Shown in pieces: positions 51,346 through 60,850 of a stretch of 64,000 nucleotides of DNA. Numbering within the stretch: position 1 is the stretch's first letter; every line of letters starts with the position of its first letter. The notes under the pieces are model-generated. The model was not told the origin of the DNA. It worked only from the letters and a program-made list of their open reading frames with translations, and made no database searches. The stretch comes from Mesostigma viride (lineage: Eukaryota > Streptophyta > Mesostigmatophyceae > Mesostigmatales > Mesostigmataceae): contig RPFO01001186.1 in the NCBI GenBank assembly GCA_009746045.1, positions 32,501 to 96,500 on the forward strand, written 5' to 3'. Position numbers and translations under genes: made by a program.

Positions 51346-51567
51346 GAGCAAAACTGCAGTCAGGAAAAATTGACATGTCATATTTGGCACAAAATGCCCT
51401 GAAAAGCACCTTCACGTCAATTTTCTGACACAAGCCATGAAAAATTTTTGGTCAGAACATTGTTTTGGTGTTTTTCCCAACCATATGCGTCATTGAAGAC
51501 CAAAAAACGCATATCTCAAAAAATTTGGTTTTGGTAAATGCAAATTTACCAAACCTACGGGTGTTTG

Positions 51568-52600
51568 GGGTGACAGGAGGGACTAAATGGTTCTCTAAAC
51601 GCTTAAACAATTCTGCTACTGAGTTAGGGTAGGCATGAGAGGCCAAAGACTCACACTGGATGAGGTTAGCAAGCTCAGGAGTAATGCAGGTAGTAAGATA
51701 GTGAGGGACTAGTACAGCATCAGAGAGACGCCATCTATTATGATTCTGCCACGACTCTGTGTTCTGGGTAAGCAACATAATAAAAGTGAAAAACTGTTGA
51801 GGGGTAGACTTGACATCCAGCTTGGGAAGGTTAGCAAAGAGGGGAAGAGCAGGGGGCTTAGGGGGATTAGAAAAGTCAGTTTTTCCCATAGGGCCACTAT
51901 CTTCCACTGCTACATAAGCGGGATAGAAGGAAGGAAGGGGAAAGGTTTTGGGTAGGGGTCTAGAAGGGGCCACCGTTTCAGGCTGGTGCCCATAGGAGAA
52001 GGGGACAGTATATTGCTCACGAAGAGAGGAGTAGGCAAAATGATCATAATTTCTGTCATCTAGAGGCATGGTGCTGAAATCACTATTAACTTCTAAATCA
52101 GCCACACGGGTAGGGACCTGGGCAGCCTCATAGGCCGTATCAGGGTAGGACCAGGAAGCAGGTGGGTAAAAGGGAACTGCACTAGGGCGCCCAGAAGGGC
52201 CGACAGGGGCAGAGGTACGACCCGTGTTAAAAGCAGGCATGGAAGGCACAGGGTGGGAAGGAGGCCTAGAAGCATTGTTAGTTAGTGAGGACCTGCTGGA
52301 GGGTTGAGCCAAGGTTGCAGGAGGGGCAGGGGCCTGGTTCACAGCAAAAGAGGGTTCATCACTAAATCTGACACGTTGTTCAAAGGTAGGTGGGGTAATT
52401 GAGGGACGACGGCGACCACCAGTAACAGGAGAAGGAGGTGAGGTACGCAGATTACCTTGAGGAGTGAGATGGTGCACCGTTTCCAAGGAGTCCCGTCGGT
52501 TACCACGAGTATTGTTATTGTTATTAGTATTATTATTATTATTATTCGTAGTAGTAGTATTGGTAGGTATAGGCGACATATCTCCACCCACTGGATCCAT
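51568..52600 (-). pseudogene. Gag N-terminal half
   Basis: Starts at ATG 52600 (MDPVGGDMSPIPT), followed by an Asn repeat, a long Pro/Ser-rich segment, and then FANLPKLDVKSTPQQFFTFI, typical of the start of a Retrotrans_gag domain, to HLVPPVT where the foldback-like element begins. The remaining residues of the open frame come from the inserted terminal repeat. The other half is at 40088-40639. Joining the visible ends directly leaves a one-base frame difference, so either one base belongs to the insertion or the site was altered. Confidence 0.82.
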
Positions 52601-52691
52601 CTTTAATTAAGTAAAGGAATAGGAATCTAACTGCAAGCAACAAGGGAAAAAGGAAAAACCTTGAATGTCTGAAGCAAGGACTCAATTAAAA

Positions 52692-53084
52692 TCAATCCTT
52701 TTTAACAACAGTAATGGATAGGGAGCCAAACTCCAAGGTGAGAGGAGTATCTGAGGTAGATGAAGATGCAGCCCGTTTTTGTGGAGAAGAAGGAGGAGTA
52801 GCAAAGACTAGAGCTTCTACGGGAGGACGACCATGAGGAATAGGGCGTACGTGCAGGCCTAAATCTGATTGGCTATGGTCTATAAGGAACTGCTGAGCTT
52901 CTTCGAAGGTCATAAATTTCTTATACCTAATTACGTTGTATACACGGTTCTGGACTATCTTCCTAGCGTCGGACCAAGAAAGGAAAATGGAGGACCATTG
53001 AGGCGTAATCACTACGTAATATTTAGCTAGACTATTATCGCTAGAAGAATGGGAAGGGGCAGTAAAAGATCGCCGCTGGCTCAT
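52692..53084 (-). CDS. Small ORF with RNase H1 hybrid-binding (viroplasmin-like) domain
   Basis: A 130-residue intact ORF upstream of gag, with a 91-nt gap between them. Residues about 21-70 match the pattern of the RNase H1 N-terminal hybrid-binding / Cauli_VI fold: an opening YYVV, then IFLSWSDA, then YNVIRYKKFMTFEEAQQFL. In known families this module binds RNA-DNA hybrids or double-stranded RNA. The C-terminal 60 residues are Ser/Pro-rich with no motif. There is no catalytic RNase H domain attached. It lies inside the LTR element, so it is probably element-encoded, perhaps acting on the reverse-transcription intermediate (inference). Confidence 0.75.
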   Translation of the reverse strand: MSQRRSFTAPSHSSSDNSLAKYYVVITPQWSSIFLSWSDARKIVQNRVYNVIRYKKFMTFEEAQQFLIDHSQSDLGLHVRPIPHGRPPVEALVFATPPSSPQKRAASSSTSDTPLTLEFGSLSITVVKKD

Positions 53085-53598
53085 GGTAACGCACCTTGTT
53101 GGTCTTGAGTAGTCACGATAGGAGTGGAAGGGGTAGGAGTCGACTTAGCTGGGTTATCTGGATCACCGCAATTACGAGGACGGCAATGGTCCAGCGCTCG
53201 TAGTCCTAAAATCAGCGACCCAGTGAATTTCTGCGGGTGCGGCCGTCTAATGAACAGCAGCACGAAGGAAAAGGTGGAACCTACCAAGACGCTAATCGTC
53301 TCACTAACGCCGAACCGAAACCATCACCTATCTACGACAGTAAGCAACATTTCTCAGGAAAACAAAACGAGGGAAAGGAGCTATCTATAAAAGGATTTTC
53401 CGCTTCGAGCAGGTCTATCTTCTAGGCAGGGCGTGTCCCGAATCGGGCAGCACTACCCCCCCAGCTTGCAGGCGACCCGCCCATTACCTGTCAAGTAGGT
53501 GTCGTCTTCATTTTCCCGGACGCGGAAGGGTTGATTCAATGACGTATGTTGCAAAGGATCGTCGTCTCGCTCTCTACCTAAAATTCCTCCGAGTCCAT
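53085..53598 (-). other. Leader region between 5' LTR and first ORF
   Basis: No recognised ORF. On the minus strand a TGGACTCGGAGG sequence follows the LTR after one base and may be the primer site for a tRNA ending CCTCCGAGTCCA; the tRNA identity was not determined. Confidence 0.5.
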
Positions 53599-55935
53599 TG
53601 TTACGTCTCAAACCTCTACCGCCACCTCTACCTCTACCTGGCCTATTGTCTAATCACCAAGAAAATGTCCTCATATGAGGACATTTTAAAGCATGGATAC
53701 CATTTGTAATAACTCACACATTTCAACATATCCATGGGTACGGCATGGAACCATGTTCATTTATGATATGTTCAAGAGTAGCAATGCTTAACATCCATGA
53801 AATATGCTCATGGTATAATGGTTTACGATTTATGAATGCAGGGGGGTCGCTACGCGAGTGACCAACAAGCACTCAAGTCAACAATATGCCCAGAAAGAAG
53901 GCAGGGCCAGGTCATGGCTGGTCCTGAAAATGCACCCAAGGTGCCCACAACATGTCTACATTACACCCTCGCTATCCTAGACCCTGCAGCCTGCCGGGGG
54001 GGGCACAAAATGTAACTGGCAGCCAGGGACCATGGTGCAGGCCAAATAGCAGGTGTAAAGCTAGCTCAAAGCTAGCTCAGTCCAAAGAATGAAATAAGAA
54101 GCAAATACTTGCCAAGGTTAGGTCCGTGATCGTTATTGGAGGCTTGGCTGCCACCACGGTGCTCGACAATGATGCTGAAGCCTTCAATCATATATGAAGC
54201 AGATACTGCAAAGAGGCACAAATAGCAATACAAGCACAATGTAAGCATGACAAGCTCAAGTTTCCAAGCCAGTCTAGCTCACTTCGACATGAGGTTAAGC
54301 GTTAGAAACATATGGGCAACATCCCAGCAAGCCTTGAAAAACTTCTCAGCAACAAGGCAGTATATGTGTTAAATCAAACTACCACATTGCAACTAAGCAC
54401 AGTGACTTCTACTTGCTGCTGTTTTGACGACGCAAGGCCGTTTACCTTTTCAGTGACACCACGGGAAAAGAAAGCATTACCCAGCAAACTTCCTTTAAGT
54501 TCCCCGGACATAGGCGTAATCACAACCACGACGTTGGGCATTGAAAAGAACCGGAATCATTAAGTCTGCGGGGGTTATAAGCTACGATACTCTTGACACG
54601 CTTATTTAGAACGATGCGGTTGCGGATGACATCCGGAACCTTGTTCTTGACGTGCGCCCAGGCCGCCAGCTGCGCGGGACAGCTCAAGAAATATATATTA
54701 AAGGACGGTGACGCCCGGGAAGCACCCAGCCTTGCGGCAAAAGTAAAATATGGCTCGCGCTCGCCGTGGTTTTCGCCAGGCGTGACTGCGATATCACGAC
54801 GAAAAAATGGAGACTCTTTGACCCATCTAACTGCCCAGGTCCCTCTGTTGCCCGGGTCGCCCATTAACCCAGAAGCGTACCATAACCCATACTCGCGATA
54901 TCCGCAGCTACTGGGCGGAAAAAGAAATTGTAAAACCGAACTGCATACTGACCTATCATGCCATCTACGTAGCTTCCAGATTTTCTTCAACGATGCCAAA
55001 ATCCGTTCATGAACAATATTTTCGACATATACAAAGCACCTGCACGTCAAAAGCAGCATCTTCGAAATGAATAGATGATGATCTAAAGTTCTGTCTTCAT
55101 TCGGGGCAAAATAATGGCCTATAACGTTCAGGCAAGCCTCAGAACTGGAACGACCCCATAGCCGTCACTCGACAAAATGCTCGATTACATTGCAACGTTC
55201 TTGCTGTAGTAGGTACTTTTCCTCGCCTCATATTTTCCAGGTACGGTCGGCCCCTGTCGACCCCGGGGGCTTGGCGCGCTCAGTACCTATCCCAGTTTCG
55301 CGCCAAAACCCACCAGGGATCCTCAGGACCAACTTTGGCGCCAAAACCCCCCCCTGACCCCCCCCGTCTCAAACGAGGACTATGTCCTCAAATGAGGACA
55401 TTTGGTTTTTGGACACTAATGCTACCTAAACTAGTAAGGCCGCCTCTAGTTAAACCCCTAGCGAAAGACGAACGAGACGATCCAGATCTCAGTGCACTTA
55501 CGTAAGTATTACTGTAATACGCCATAAGCCACTTACACAAACCCGTTTACTCCAGGAATAGAGGAAGGAAACACAACTACACTGCCATGACCCAAGCTAA
55601 TATGTGTTAATTCATTTAACACACGCCGAGTGACCACACAAGGAGTGGAACGTGCATAAATGGTCACCAACGGTCCACCATGCTCGGGCCGACATGGCCC
55701 TCGCCTACAGATGCACCGGCACAGACACAGCTGCACGCTGGTCCACTACATTTTACCAAAGGATAAGGACCACTACTAAAGTACGCGGCGCGGCGCCCAA
55801 CAGCACCCAATGTACCACAGTACTGTTACGGGGACAATAGTGTCCCAGTTGGATCTACACATAAACCTAGGGACAACCGAGGCAAGGGACCTAATTTACG
55901 TCCGTAACTACAACGAATTGTTACGCGACGTAACA
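53599..55935 (-). repeat. 5' LTR of gag-only element, interrupted
   Basis: 53599-53645 and 55419-55935 together match the intact LTR 39290-39856. The middle is the TIR element 53646-55415. Confidence 0.9.
53646..55415. mobile_element. 1.77-kb TIR DNA transposon-like element
   Basis: Present in the 5' LTR, absent from the 3' LTR. CTA (or TA) is duplicated at 53643-53645 and 55416-55418. Ends: TTGTCTAATCACCAAG...ATGTCCTCATATGAGGACAT and the inverted ATGTCCTCAAATGAGGACAT...TTTTTGGACA. Each terminal repeat thus holds a 20-bp palindrome or near-palindrome. A 2-3 bp duplication suits PIF/Harbinger or Tc1/mariner types (family knowledge). A 179-codon minus-strand frame (55059-54520) has no recognised transposase motif, so it is probably non-autonomous. 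Confidence 0.82.
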
Positions 55936-56100
55936 CCCACCCATCCCACCCACCCCACCCACCCCACCCACCCCACCCACCCCACCCACCCCACCCACCC
56001 CACCCACCCACCCCACCCACCCCACCCACCCAGGGAATATGCTACATGGTCTTCCAACGGAGTCCTGTTATAATTTCTAACTTTTAATGTAAGTGCCTCC
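55936..56100 (+). mobile_element. Continuation of the LINE fragment 3' UTR
   Basis: CCACCCCAC minisatellite (55936-56033), then ATGCTACATGGTCTTCCAAC and an AT-rich end. It corresponds to the LINE 3' UTR at 38600-38670 and completes the fragment that starts at 38815. Confidence 0.7.
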
Positions 56101-56284
56101 GCTTTGCTTTTGCTCTGAGCACCCACAGGAGTTGCTAGCTAGCTAGACTCTCCCAGCGACCAGTTTTATTTAACCTGTGGCCTGCCTTTCAAGGCAACGA
56201 GAAAATTGGGGGTGGTCCCTCGGCCCCCTTCTTGCTGTGCATCAATCAGGGATGAAAGGTATACCTACTCAAGAGTTAAAATCA

Positions 56285-56405
56285 AATTAAATTATATTAT
56301 AACATGACTTCGTTGGGAGACCATGTAGCAGATCCCCTGGGTGGGTGTGGTGGGTGGGGACTGAACCGCGGAAAACTAAACTAATCTAACCTAGCCTAAC
56401 CTAAA
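56285..56405 (-). mobile_element. Reverse-oriented LINE 3' end
   Basis: Minus-strand copy of the LINE 3' UTR: GGTGGGTGGGGACTGAACCG matches the complement of 39198-39218, and the AT-rich tail lies at 56285-56305. It runs directly into the GAGT tract, where similarity ends. Confidence 0.65.
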
Positions 56406-56448
56406 AAAAGCTCAAGAGTTGAAACGTCGTGACTCCCCAACGGAGGCG

Positions 56449-56898
56449 CATGAGTGAGTGAGTGAGTGCGTGAGTGAGTGCGTGAGTGCGTGAGTGAGTG
56501 AGTGAGTGAGTGAGTGAGTGAGTGAGTGAGTGAGTGAGTGAGTGAGTGAGTGAGTGAGTGAGTGAGTGAGTGAGTGAGTGAGTGAGTGAGTGAGTGAGTG
56601 AGTGAGTGAGTGAGTGAGTGAGTGAGTGAGTGAGTGAGTGAGTGAGTGAGTGAGTGAGTGAGTGAGTGAGTGCGTGAGTGCGTGAGTGAGTGCGTGAGTG
56701 CGTGAGTGAGTGAGTGAGTGAGTGAGTGAGTGAGTGAGTGAGTGAGTGAGTGAGTGAGTGAGTGAGTGAGTGAGTGAGTGAGTGAGTGAGTGAGTGAGTG
56801 AGTGAGTGAGTGAGTGAGTGAGTGAGTGAGTGAGTGAGTGAGTGAGTGAGTGAGTGAGTGAGTGAGTGAGTGCGTGCGTGCGTGCGTGCGTGCGCGAG

Positions 56899-56942
<44 letters not shown>

Positions 56943-57929
56943 TGAGTGAGTGAGTGAGTGAGTGAGTGAGTGAGTGAGTGAGTGAGTGAGTGAGTGAGTG
57001 AGTGAGTGAGTGAGTGAGTGAGTGAGTGAGTGAGTGAGTGAGTGAGTGAGTGAGTGAGTGAGTGAGTGAGTGAGTGAGTGAGTGAGTGCGTGAGTGCGTG
57101 AGTGCGTGAGTGCGTGAGTGAGTGAGTGAGTGAGTGAGTGAGTGAGTGAGTGAGTGAGTGAGTGAGTGAGTGAGTGAGTGAGTGAGTGAGTGAGTGAGTG
57201 AGTGAGTGAGTGAGTGAGTGAGTGAGTGAGTGAGTGAGTGAGTGAGTGAGTGAGTGAGTGAGTGAGTGAGTGAGTGAGTGAGTGAGTGAGTGAGTGAGTG
57301 AGTGAGTGAGTGAGTGAGTGCGTGAGTGCGTGAGTGCGTGAGTGCGTGAGTGCGTGAGTGAGTGAGTGCGTGAGTGAGTGAGTGCGTGAGTGCGTGAGTG
57401 CGTGAGTGCGTGAGTGCGTGAGTGCGTGAGTGCGTGAGTGAGTGCGTGAGTGAGTGCGTGAGTGAGTGAGTGAGTGAGTGAGTGAGTGAGTGAGTGAGTG
57501 AGTGAGTGAGTGAGTGAGTGAGTGAGTGAGTGAGTGAGTGAGTGAGTGAGTGAGTGAGTGAGTGAGTGAGTGAGTGAGTGAGTGAGTGCGTGAGTGAGTG
57601 CGTGAGTGAGTGAGTGAGTGAGTGAGTGAGTGCGTGAGTGAGTGCGTGAGTGAGTGAGTGAGTGAGTGAGTGAGTGAGTGAGTGAGTGAGTGAGTGAGTG
57701 AGTGAGTGAGTGAGTGAGTGAGTGAGTGAGTGAGTGAGTGAGTGAGTGAGTGAGTGAGTGAGTGAGTGAGTGAGTGAGTGAGTGAGTGAGTGAGTGAGTG
57801 AGTGAGTGAGTGAGTGAGTGAGTGAGTGAGTGAGTGAGTGAGTGAGTGGGTGAGTGAGTGAGTGAGTGAGTGAGTGAGTGAGTGAGTGAGTGAGTGAGTG
57901 AGTGAATGAATGAATGAATGAATGAATGG
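56449..57929 (+). repeat. (GAGT)n tetranucleotide tract with GCGT variants
   Basis: About 1.46 kb of GAGT repeat. GCGT variants are clustered: a pure GCGT block at about 56872-56942, and alternating GAGT/GCGT stretches near 56465-56490, 56671-56702, 57086-57117, 57319-57465 and 57590-57650. The right end changes to GAAT (57900-57929). Leu-Thr-His-Ser frames of more than 500 codons on the minus strand are repeat products. Confidence 0.97.
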
Positions 57930-58412
57930 ATGTGCTGACAGGTGCACATGCACGTAATCTTATAAGCATATAAAGTATGGAAGCACAGAGACGCAGCACG
58001 TGACGCAGTCTAAGTGCATTATACTACTATACATTGATGGAAGCATTGAGATTTGAAAACAAAAAAATGGATGAGTTCTGAAGCATATAAGCGATTGGAC
58101 AACCATGTATGCTGATGAATGAACATGATGCTGATGTAGAAGTTGCAGTTTCTGTTTGCTTCTAAATCATGCATCCACAATTTGTCGATCTGTTTGCTAA
58201 AATCGAGTGAAACAAATGAACCCTCATTTTGGAGGGTTATACCAGTGGCAACAGTGACGTTTTGGCTGTCTTTGCAGACTGCCCGATCATGTACATCTTT
58301 GGTCAGTGACAGGCCCTCGTGCACATCCATACATTTGCGCGCACCTTGCAAGAAAATTTCGCTTCCTTGCTGTTGTGTGCGCTGGGTATGTCGCGCTGAA
58401 AACGCCAGTAAA
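57930..58412. other. 3' flank of the sulfotransferase-like gene
   Basis: It contains a CACGTGACGCAGTCTAAGTG motif copy at 57998-58017. A 154-codon minus-strand frame (58483-58019) overlaps the gene end and shows no family features, so it is more likely 3' UTR. Confidence 0.5.
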
Positions 58413-59444
58413 CTATGCTGTCTGGAAGGTACAGCGCCTTGCATCAAAGCCACCCATTGAGAATGGAGGCACTGGGCGCCCAATCAACAAGTCGGTGGCA
58501 CGCTCTTCCGCAGTCAGGGACAGACTCCCAAGGATGGCTGCGACGCACGGCTGGCTCTTCTGCACCATCGCAGGGTTGCTTGCAAACCGCACTGGACCGC
58601 CACGAGCGCCATCCGTGTCAAGATTGGTCTTGTCACTCGGGTAACCATCCTGCGCCAAGGCCTCCACGCCTCTCTCTTGCGCCAACGCCTCCATGTGGCT
58701 CTCGTTCAAGAGTTTCTCAAGCTGGGCCCGGACCGTCGGCTCACCGTCCCGGACTATGTCGACGACCATGAAGAAAGCCGGCAGGGCCTGCCCTCGCGTG
58801 CGGGGGTTCACGCGCCGGTATATCACGCCAGTGGTGGAATTCCAGGGCCCCTGCCTGGCTGCCTGGTCGAACGCTCCGGCACCGAGGAAGTAGCGCAGCA
58901 CGAGCGAATGGTATTGCTCCCGCACCAGTATCCACTTGTACACGTCTCCCGGCGTGCTGGCTAGGTAACTGGCTTTCTGCCGCGATAGGGAAGATCCCCA
59001 CTTGGGCAACGCGTCCCTGTAGTACGCCTGGCGGGACACGAGCCAGGACTCGAGTGGCCTCGTGTTCAGCACGAACAGGGACCCTGGGAAGTGAGCGTCC
59101 AGCCAAACAAACGCGGCCCTGTTGCCATCCGCGTATCCCTGGCAGCCTGGCCTGCGTTGGAAGTAGCTCACCTGGTACGTGCTCGCCGCTTCCGTCCAGT
59201 GGTAGTCATGGCAGCAGCGGAAGCCGAGGGACGTCATCAGCCACACACACAGCGTGTGCGTGCCCGTTTTGTTGAAGCCGATGAAGAAGATCTTTCTGGC
59301 GGGCTCCACCCCAGGGAATGCGAGGCAGAGCAAGAGGAGCAGGGTGGCGGTGTATGGCGGTCTGGATAAGGCGGCCATGGACATTGCTGCCGGTGTCGAG
59401 ACAGCTATATTCTGCCACGTGGCAGCCGTCTTGCACGCTGCCAC
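58413..59444 (-). CDS. Sulfotransferase-family protein, secretory pathway
   Basis: Single exon, 343 aa. Residues about 31-49 (TATLLLLLCLAFPGVEPA region) form a signal peptide or signal anchor. The PAPS 5'-phosphosulfate loop is clear: KIFFIGFNKTGTHTL at about 51-65. A 3'-phosphate-binding strand follows: LFVLNTRPLESWLVSR with R129 and S137. Several Cys after the loop (about 77, 78, 101) may form disulfides. The family transfers sulfate from PAPS to carbohydrate or protein hydroxyls, usually in the Golgi lumen; the substrate here is unknown. The ATG at residue 21 would give a more typical short N-terminus before the hydrophobic segment, so the true start could be there (about 59384). The C-terminal 90 residues are not clearly conserved. 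No related neighbour. Confidence 0.8.
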   Translation of the reverse strand: MAACKTAATWQNIAVSTPAAMSMAALSRPPYTATLLLLLCLAFPGVEPARKIFFIGFNKTGTHTLCVWLMTSLGFRCCHDYHWTEAASTYQVSYFQRRPGCQGYADGNRAAFVWLDAHFPGSLFVLNTRPLESWLVSRQAYYRDALPKWGSSLSRQKASYLASTPGDVYKWILVREQYHSLVLRYFLGAGAFDQAARQGPWNSTTGVIYRRVNPRTRGQALPAFFMVVDIVRDGEPTVRAQLEKLLNESHMEALAQERGVEALAQDGYPSDKTNLDTDGARGGPVRFASNPAMVQKSQPCVAAILGSLSLTAEERATDLLIGRPVPPFSMGGFDARRCTFQTA

Positions 59445-59650
59445 TCACTGTGCCACTGCGATGGCAAGAAGTTTCCAGCTAGGGCAGCGCCTCCCACCAT
59501 GCGATGATGGCCTGCACATGAAACGAAGCCTCAGCGTGCATCCACGTCATTAGTAGGCAGCAAGGACTCCCGTAGGAAAAAGAGCATCGCGAGAGATCAA
59601 GGCCATCTAAGCTACCACGGAAGGATGGACCAGTTGAACTCGCCACATGT
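59445..59650 (-). other. 5' flank of the sulfotransferase-like gene
   Basis: No gene recognised. The promoter should lie here or in the adjacent tandem repeats, but no core element stands out. Confidence 0.4.
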
Positions 59651-59658
59651 GCGCGTGC

Positions 59659-59890
59659 ACATGGTCGCACAGATCACATAAGGCTGCGCCCAGATCACAT
59701 AAGGGTCACATAAGGATCACCACATGGTCGCACAGATCACATAAGGCTGCGCCCAGATCACATAAGGATCACATAAGGATCGCCACATGGTCGCACAGAT
59801 CACATAAGGCTGCGCCCAGATCACATAAGGATCACATAAGGATCGCCACATGGTCGCACAGATCACATAAGGCTGCGCCCAGATATTGCT
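59659..59890 (+). repeat. 63-bp tandem array
   Basis: ATGGTCGCACAGATCACATA starts at 59661, 59724, 59787 and 59850, an exact 63-bp period, with ATCACATAAGG sub-repeats inside each unit. The period is 21 codons, so an open frame (59647-59892) runs through it by chance. Confidence 0.95.
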
Positions 59891-60140
59891 AAAGGCACCC
59901 AGATATTGCTAAAGGCGCCCAGATATTGCTAAAGGCGCCCAGATATTGCTGAAGGCGCCCAGATATTGCTAAAGGCGCCCAGATATTGCTGAAGGCGCCC
60001 AGATATTGCTGAAGGCGCCCGGATATTGCTGAAGGCGCCCAGATATTGCTAAAGGCGCCCAGATATTGCTTAAGGTGCCCAGATATTGCTCAAGGTTACC
60101 TGATATTGCTAAAGGCGCTCAGATATTGCTCAAGGTTACC
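59881..60140 (+). repeat. 20-bp tandem array, 13 units
   Basis: AGATATTGCTAAAGGCGCCC repeated 13 times in exact 20-bp register, with the last copies diverging to CAAGGTTACC. There are no spacers, so it is not a CRISPR array. Confidence 0.96.
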
Positions 60141-60554
60141 AGTAACTGACATGCCAATATGTGCCTCTGCATGCCCATGTTTATTCCACATTTTGCATCC
60201 ACAAGCACACACGCACGGGGGCCAGCGCAACAGGCCCAGGGACCAGCCTTCACACACGACAACCCTCCCATGCGCACTGGGCGCAGCCTCAACCATCACA
60301 TTGGCTTCACATGATGATATGAACTGGAGGGCACTGACAGCCTCAACTGTTGTGCATGCCATCAAGTTCGCCTTCTTACAAGGCGCAGCTTTTTACAAAA
60401 GAGAGCACGGCCACGCATGGAGGGCAAGGCCAGGTTGACAAGCAACCTTACCCTGCTGGCCACTTGTAACGTGCCAAGCCTATCCGCCAGGCACGTGCTC
60501 AAGTCGTCTCCTACCTACGGGACAGTTGTCCCGGATCTACAGACAGTCGCCTGC

Positions 60555-60850
60555 TACTGTTGTATACTATACTGTTACTATACTGTTACTATACTGTATA
60601 CTATACTGTTGTATACTATACTGCTACTGTTGTATACTCCATCGACCAAGGGCGACTTGCTGTAATCACAGCGTAGGCCCTCGGCATTATAATTTACCTG
60701 CTTGAATACCCCTTCTTGAATACCCCTTCTTGAATACTCCTTGAATACTCCTTCTTGAATACCCCTTCTTGAATACTCCTTGAATACTCCTTCTTGAATA
60801 CCCCTTCTTGAATACTCCTTCTTGAATACTCCTTCTTGAATACTCATGAG
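60555..60850 (+). repeat. TATACTATACTG-type and CTTGAATACCCCTT tandem repeats
   Basis: 60558-60640 holds repeats of TACTATACTGT. 60700-60845 holds CTTGAATACCCCTT and CTTGAATACTCCTT units of 11-14 bp, about twelve copies. Confidence 0.9.

Larger units (their letters stand above)
40640..51567. mobile_element. 10.9-kb foldback-like element with tandem-repeat arms
   Basis: A perfect 25-bp terminal inverted repeat lies at 40640-40664 and 51543-51567 (CAAACACCCGTAGGTTTGGT and complement). Further inverted homology lies just inside (40782-40860 against 51345-51423). Both arms are arrays of the same 173-bp family in opposite orientation: left 40860-42775, right 46668-51345. The core (42776-46667) holds a minus-strand ORF remnant, a MITE, a LINE-associated fragment and a CCCA array. 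It splits gag of the host LTR element. No clear target duplication is visible. The layout is like Drosophila FB foldback elements (family knowledge); assigning it to that class is inference. Confidence 0.75.
39290..55935 (-). mobile_element. Gag-only LTR retrotransposon with an extra ORF, host of nested insertions
   Basis: The LTRs have TGTTACGTC...GACGTAACA ends: 3' LTR 39290-39856 and 5' LTR 53599-55935 (split). Target duplication CCCAC. A G-rich polypurine tract (minus strand GTGGGGGGGGAGG) abuts the 3' LTR. Genes run on the minus strand: a small hybrid-binding-domain ORF (53084-52692), then gag (52600-51568, continuing 40639-40088). No protease, reverse transcriptase or integrase fits in the space. 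Without two insertions (40640-51567 and 53646-55415) the element is about 3.9 kb. The LTRs differ at about three bases plus a 3-bp gap, so it is young. Confidence 0.88.

Noticed and set aside
54520-55059. Transposase gene in the 1.77-kb TIR element
   Set aside because: The 179-codon frame has no recognisable DDE or zinc-finger motif, and an overlapping frame on the other strand is nearly as long.
56396-57999. Three minus-strand frames of over 500 codons with Leu-Thr-His-Ser repeats
   Set aside because: Translation of the GAGT microsatellite; a four-base repeat with no stop is open in all frames.
58019-58483. 154-codon minus-strand frame
   Set aside because: It overlaps the end of the sulfotransferase-like gene, has no family features and has a low-quality composition, so it is more likely UTR.
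59881-60140. CRISPR-like array of 20-bp repeats
   Set aside because: No unique spacers between the repeats, and the context is eukaryotic; it is a simple tandem repeat.
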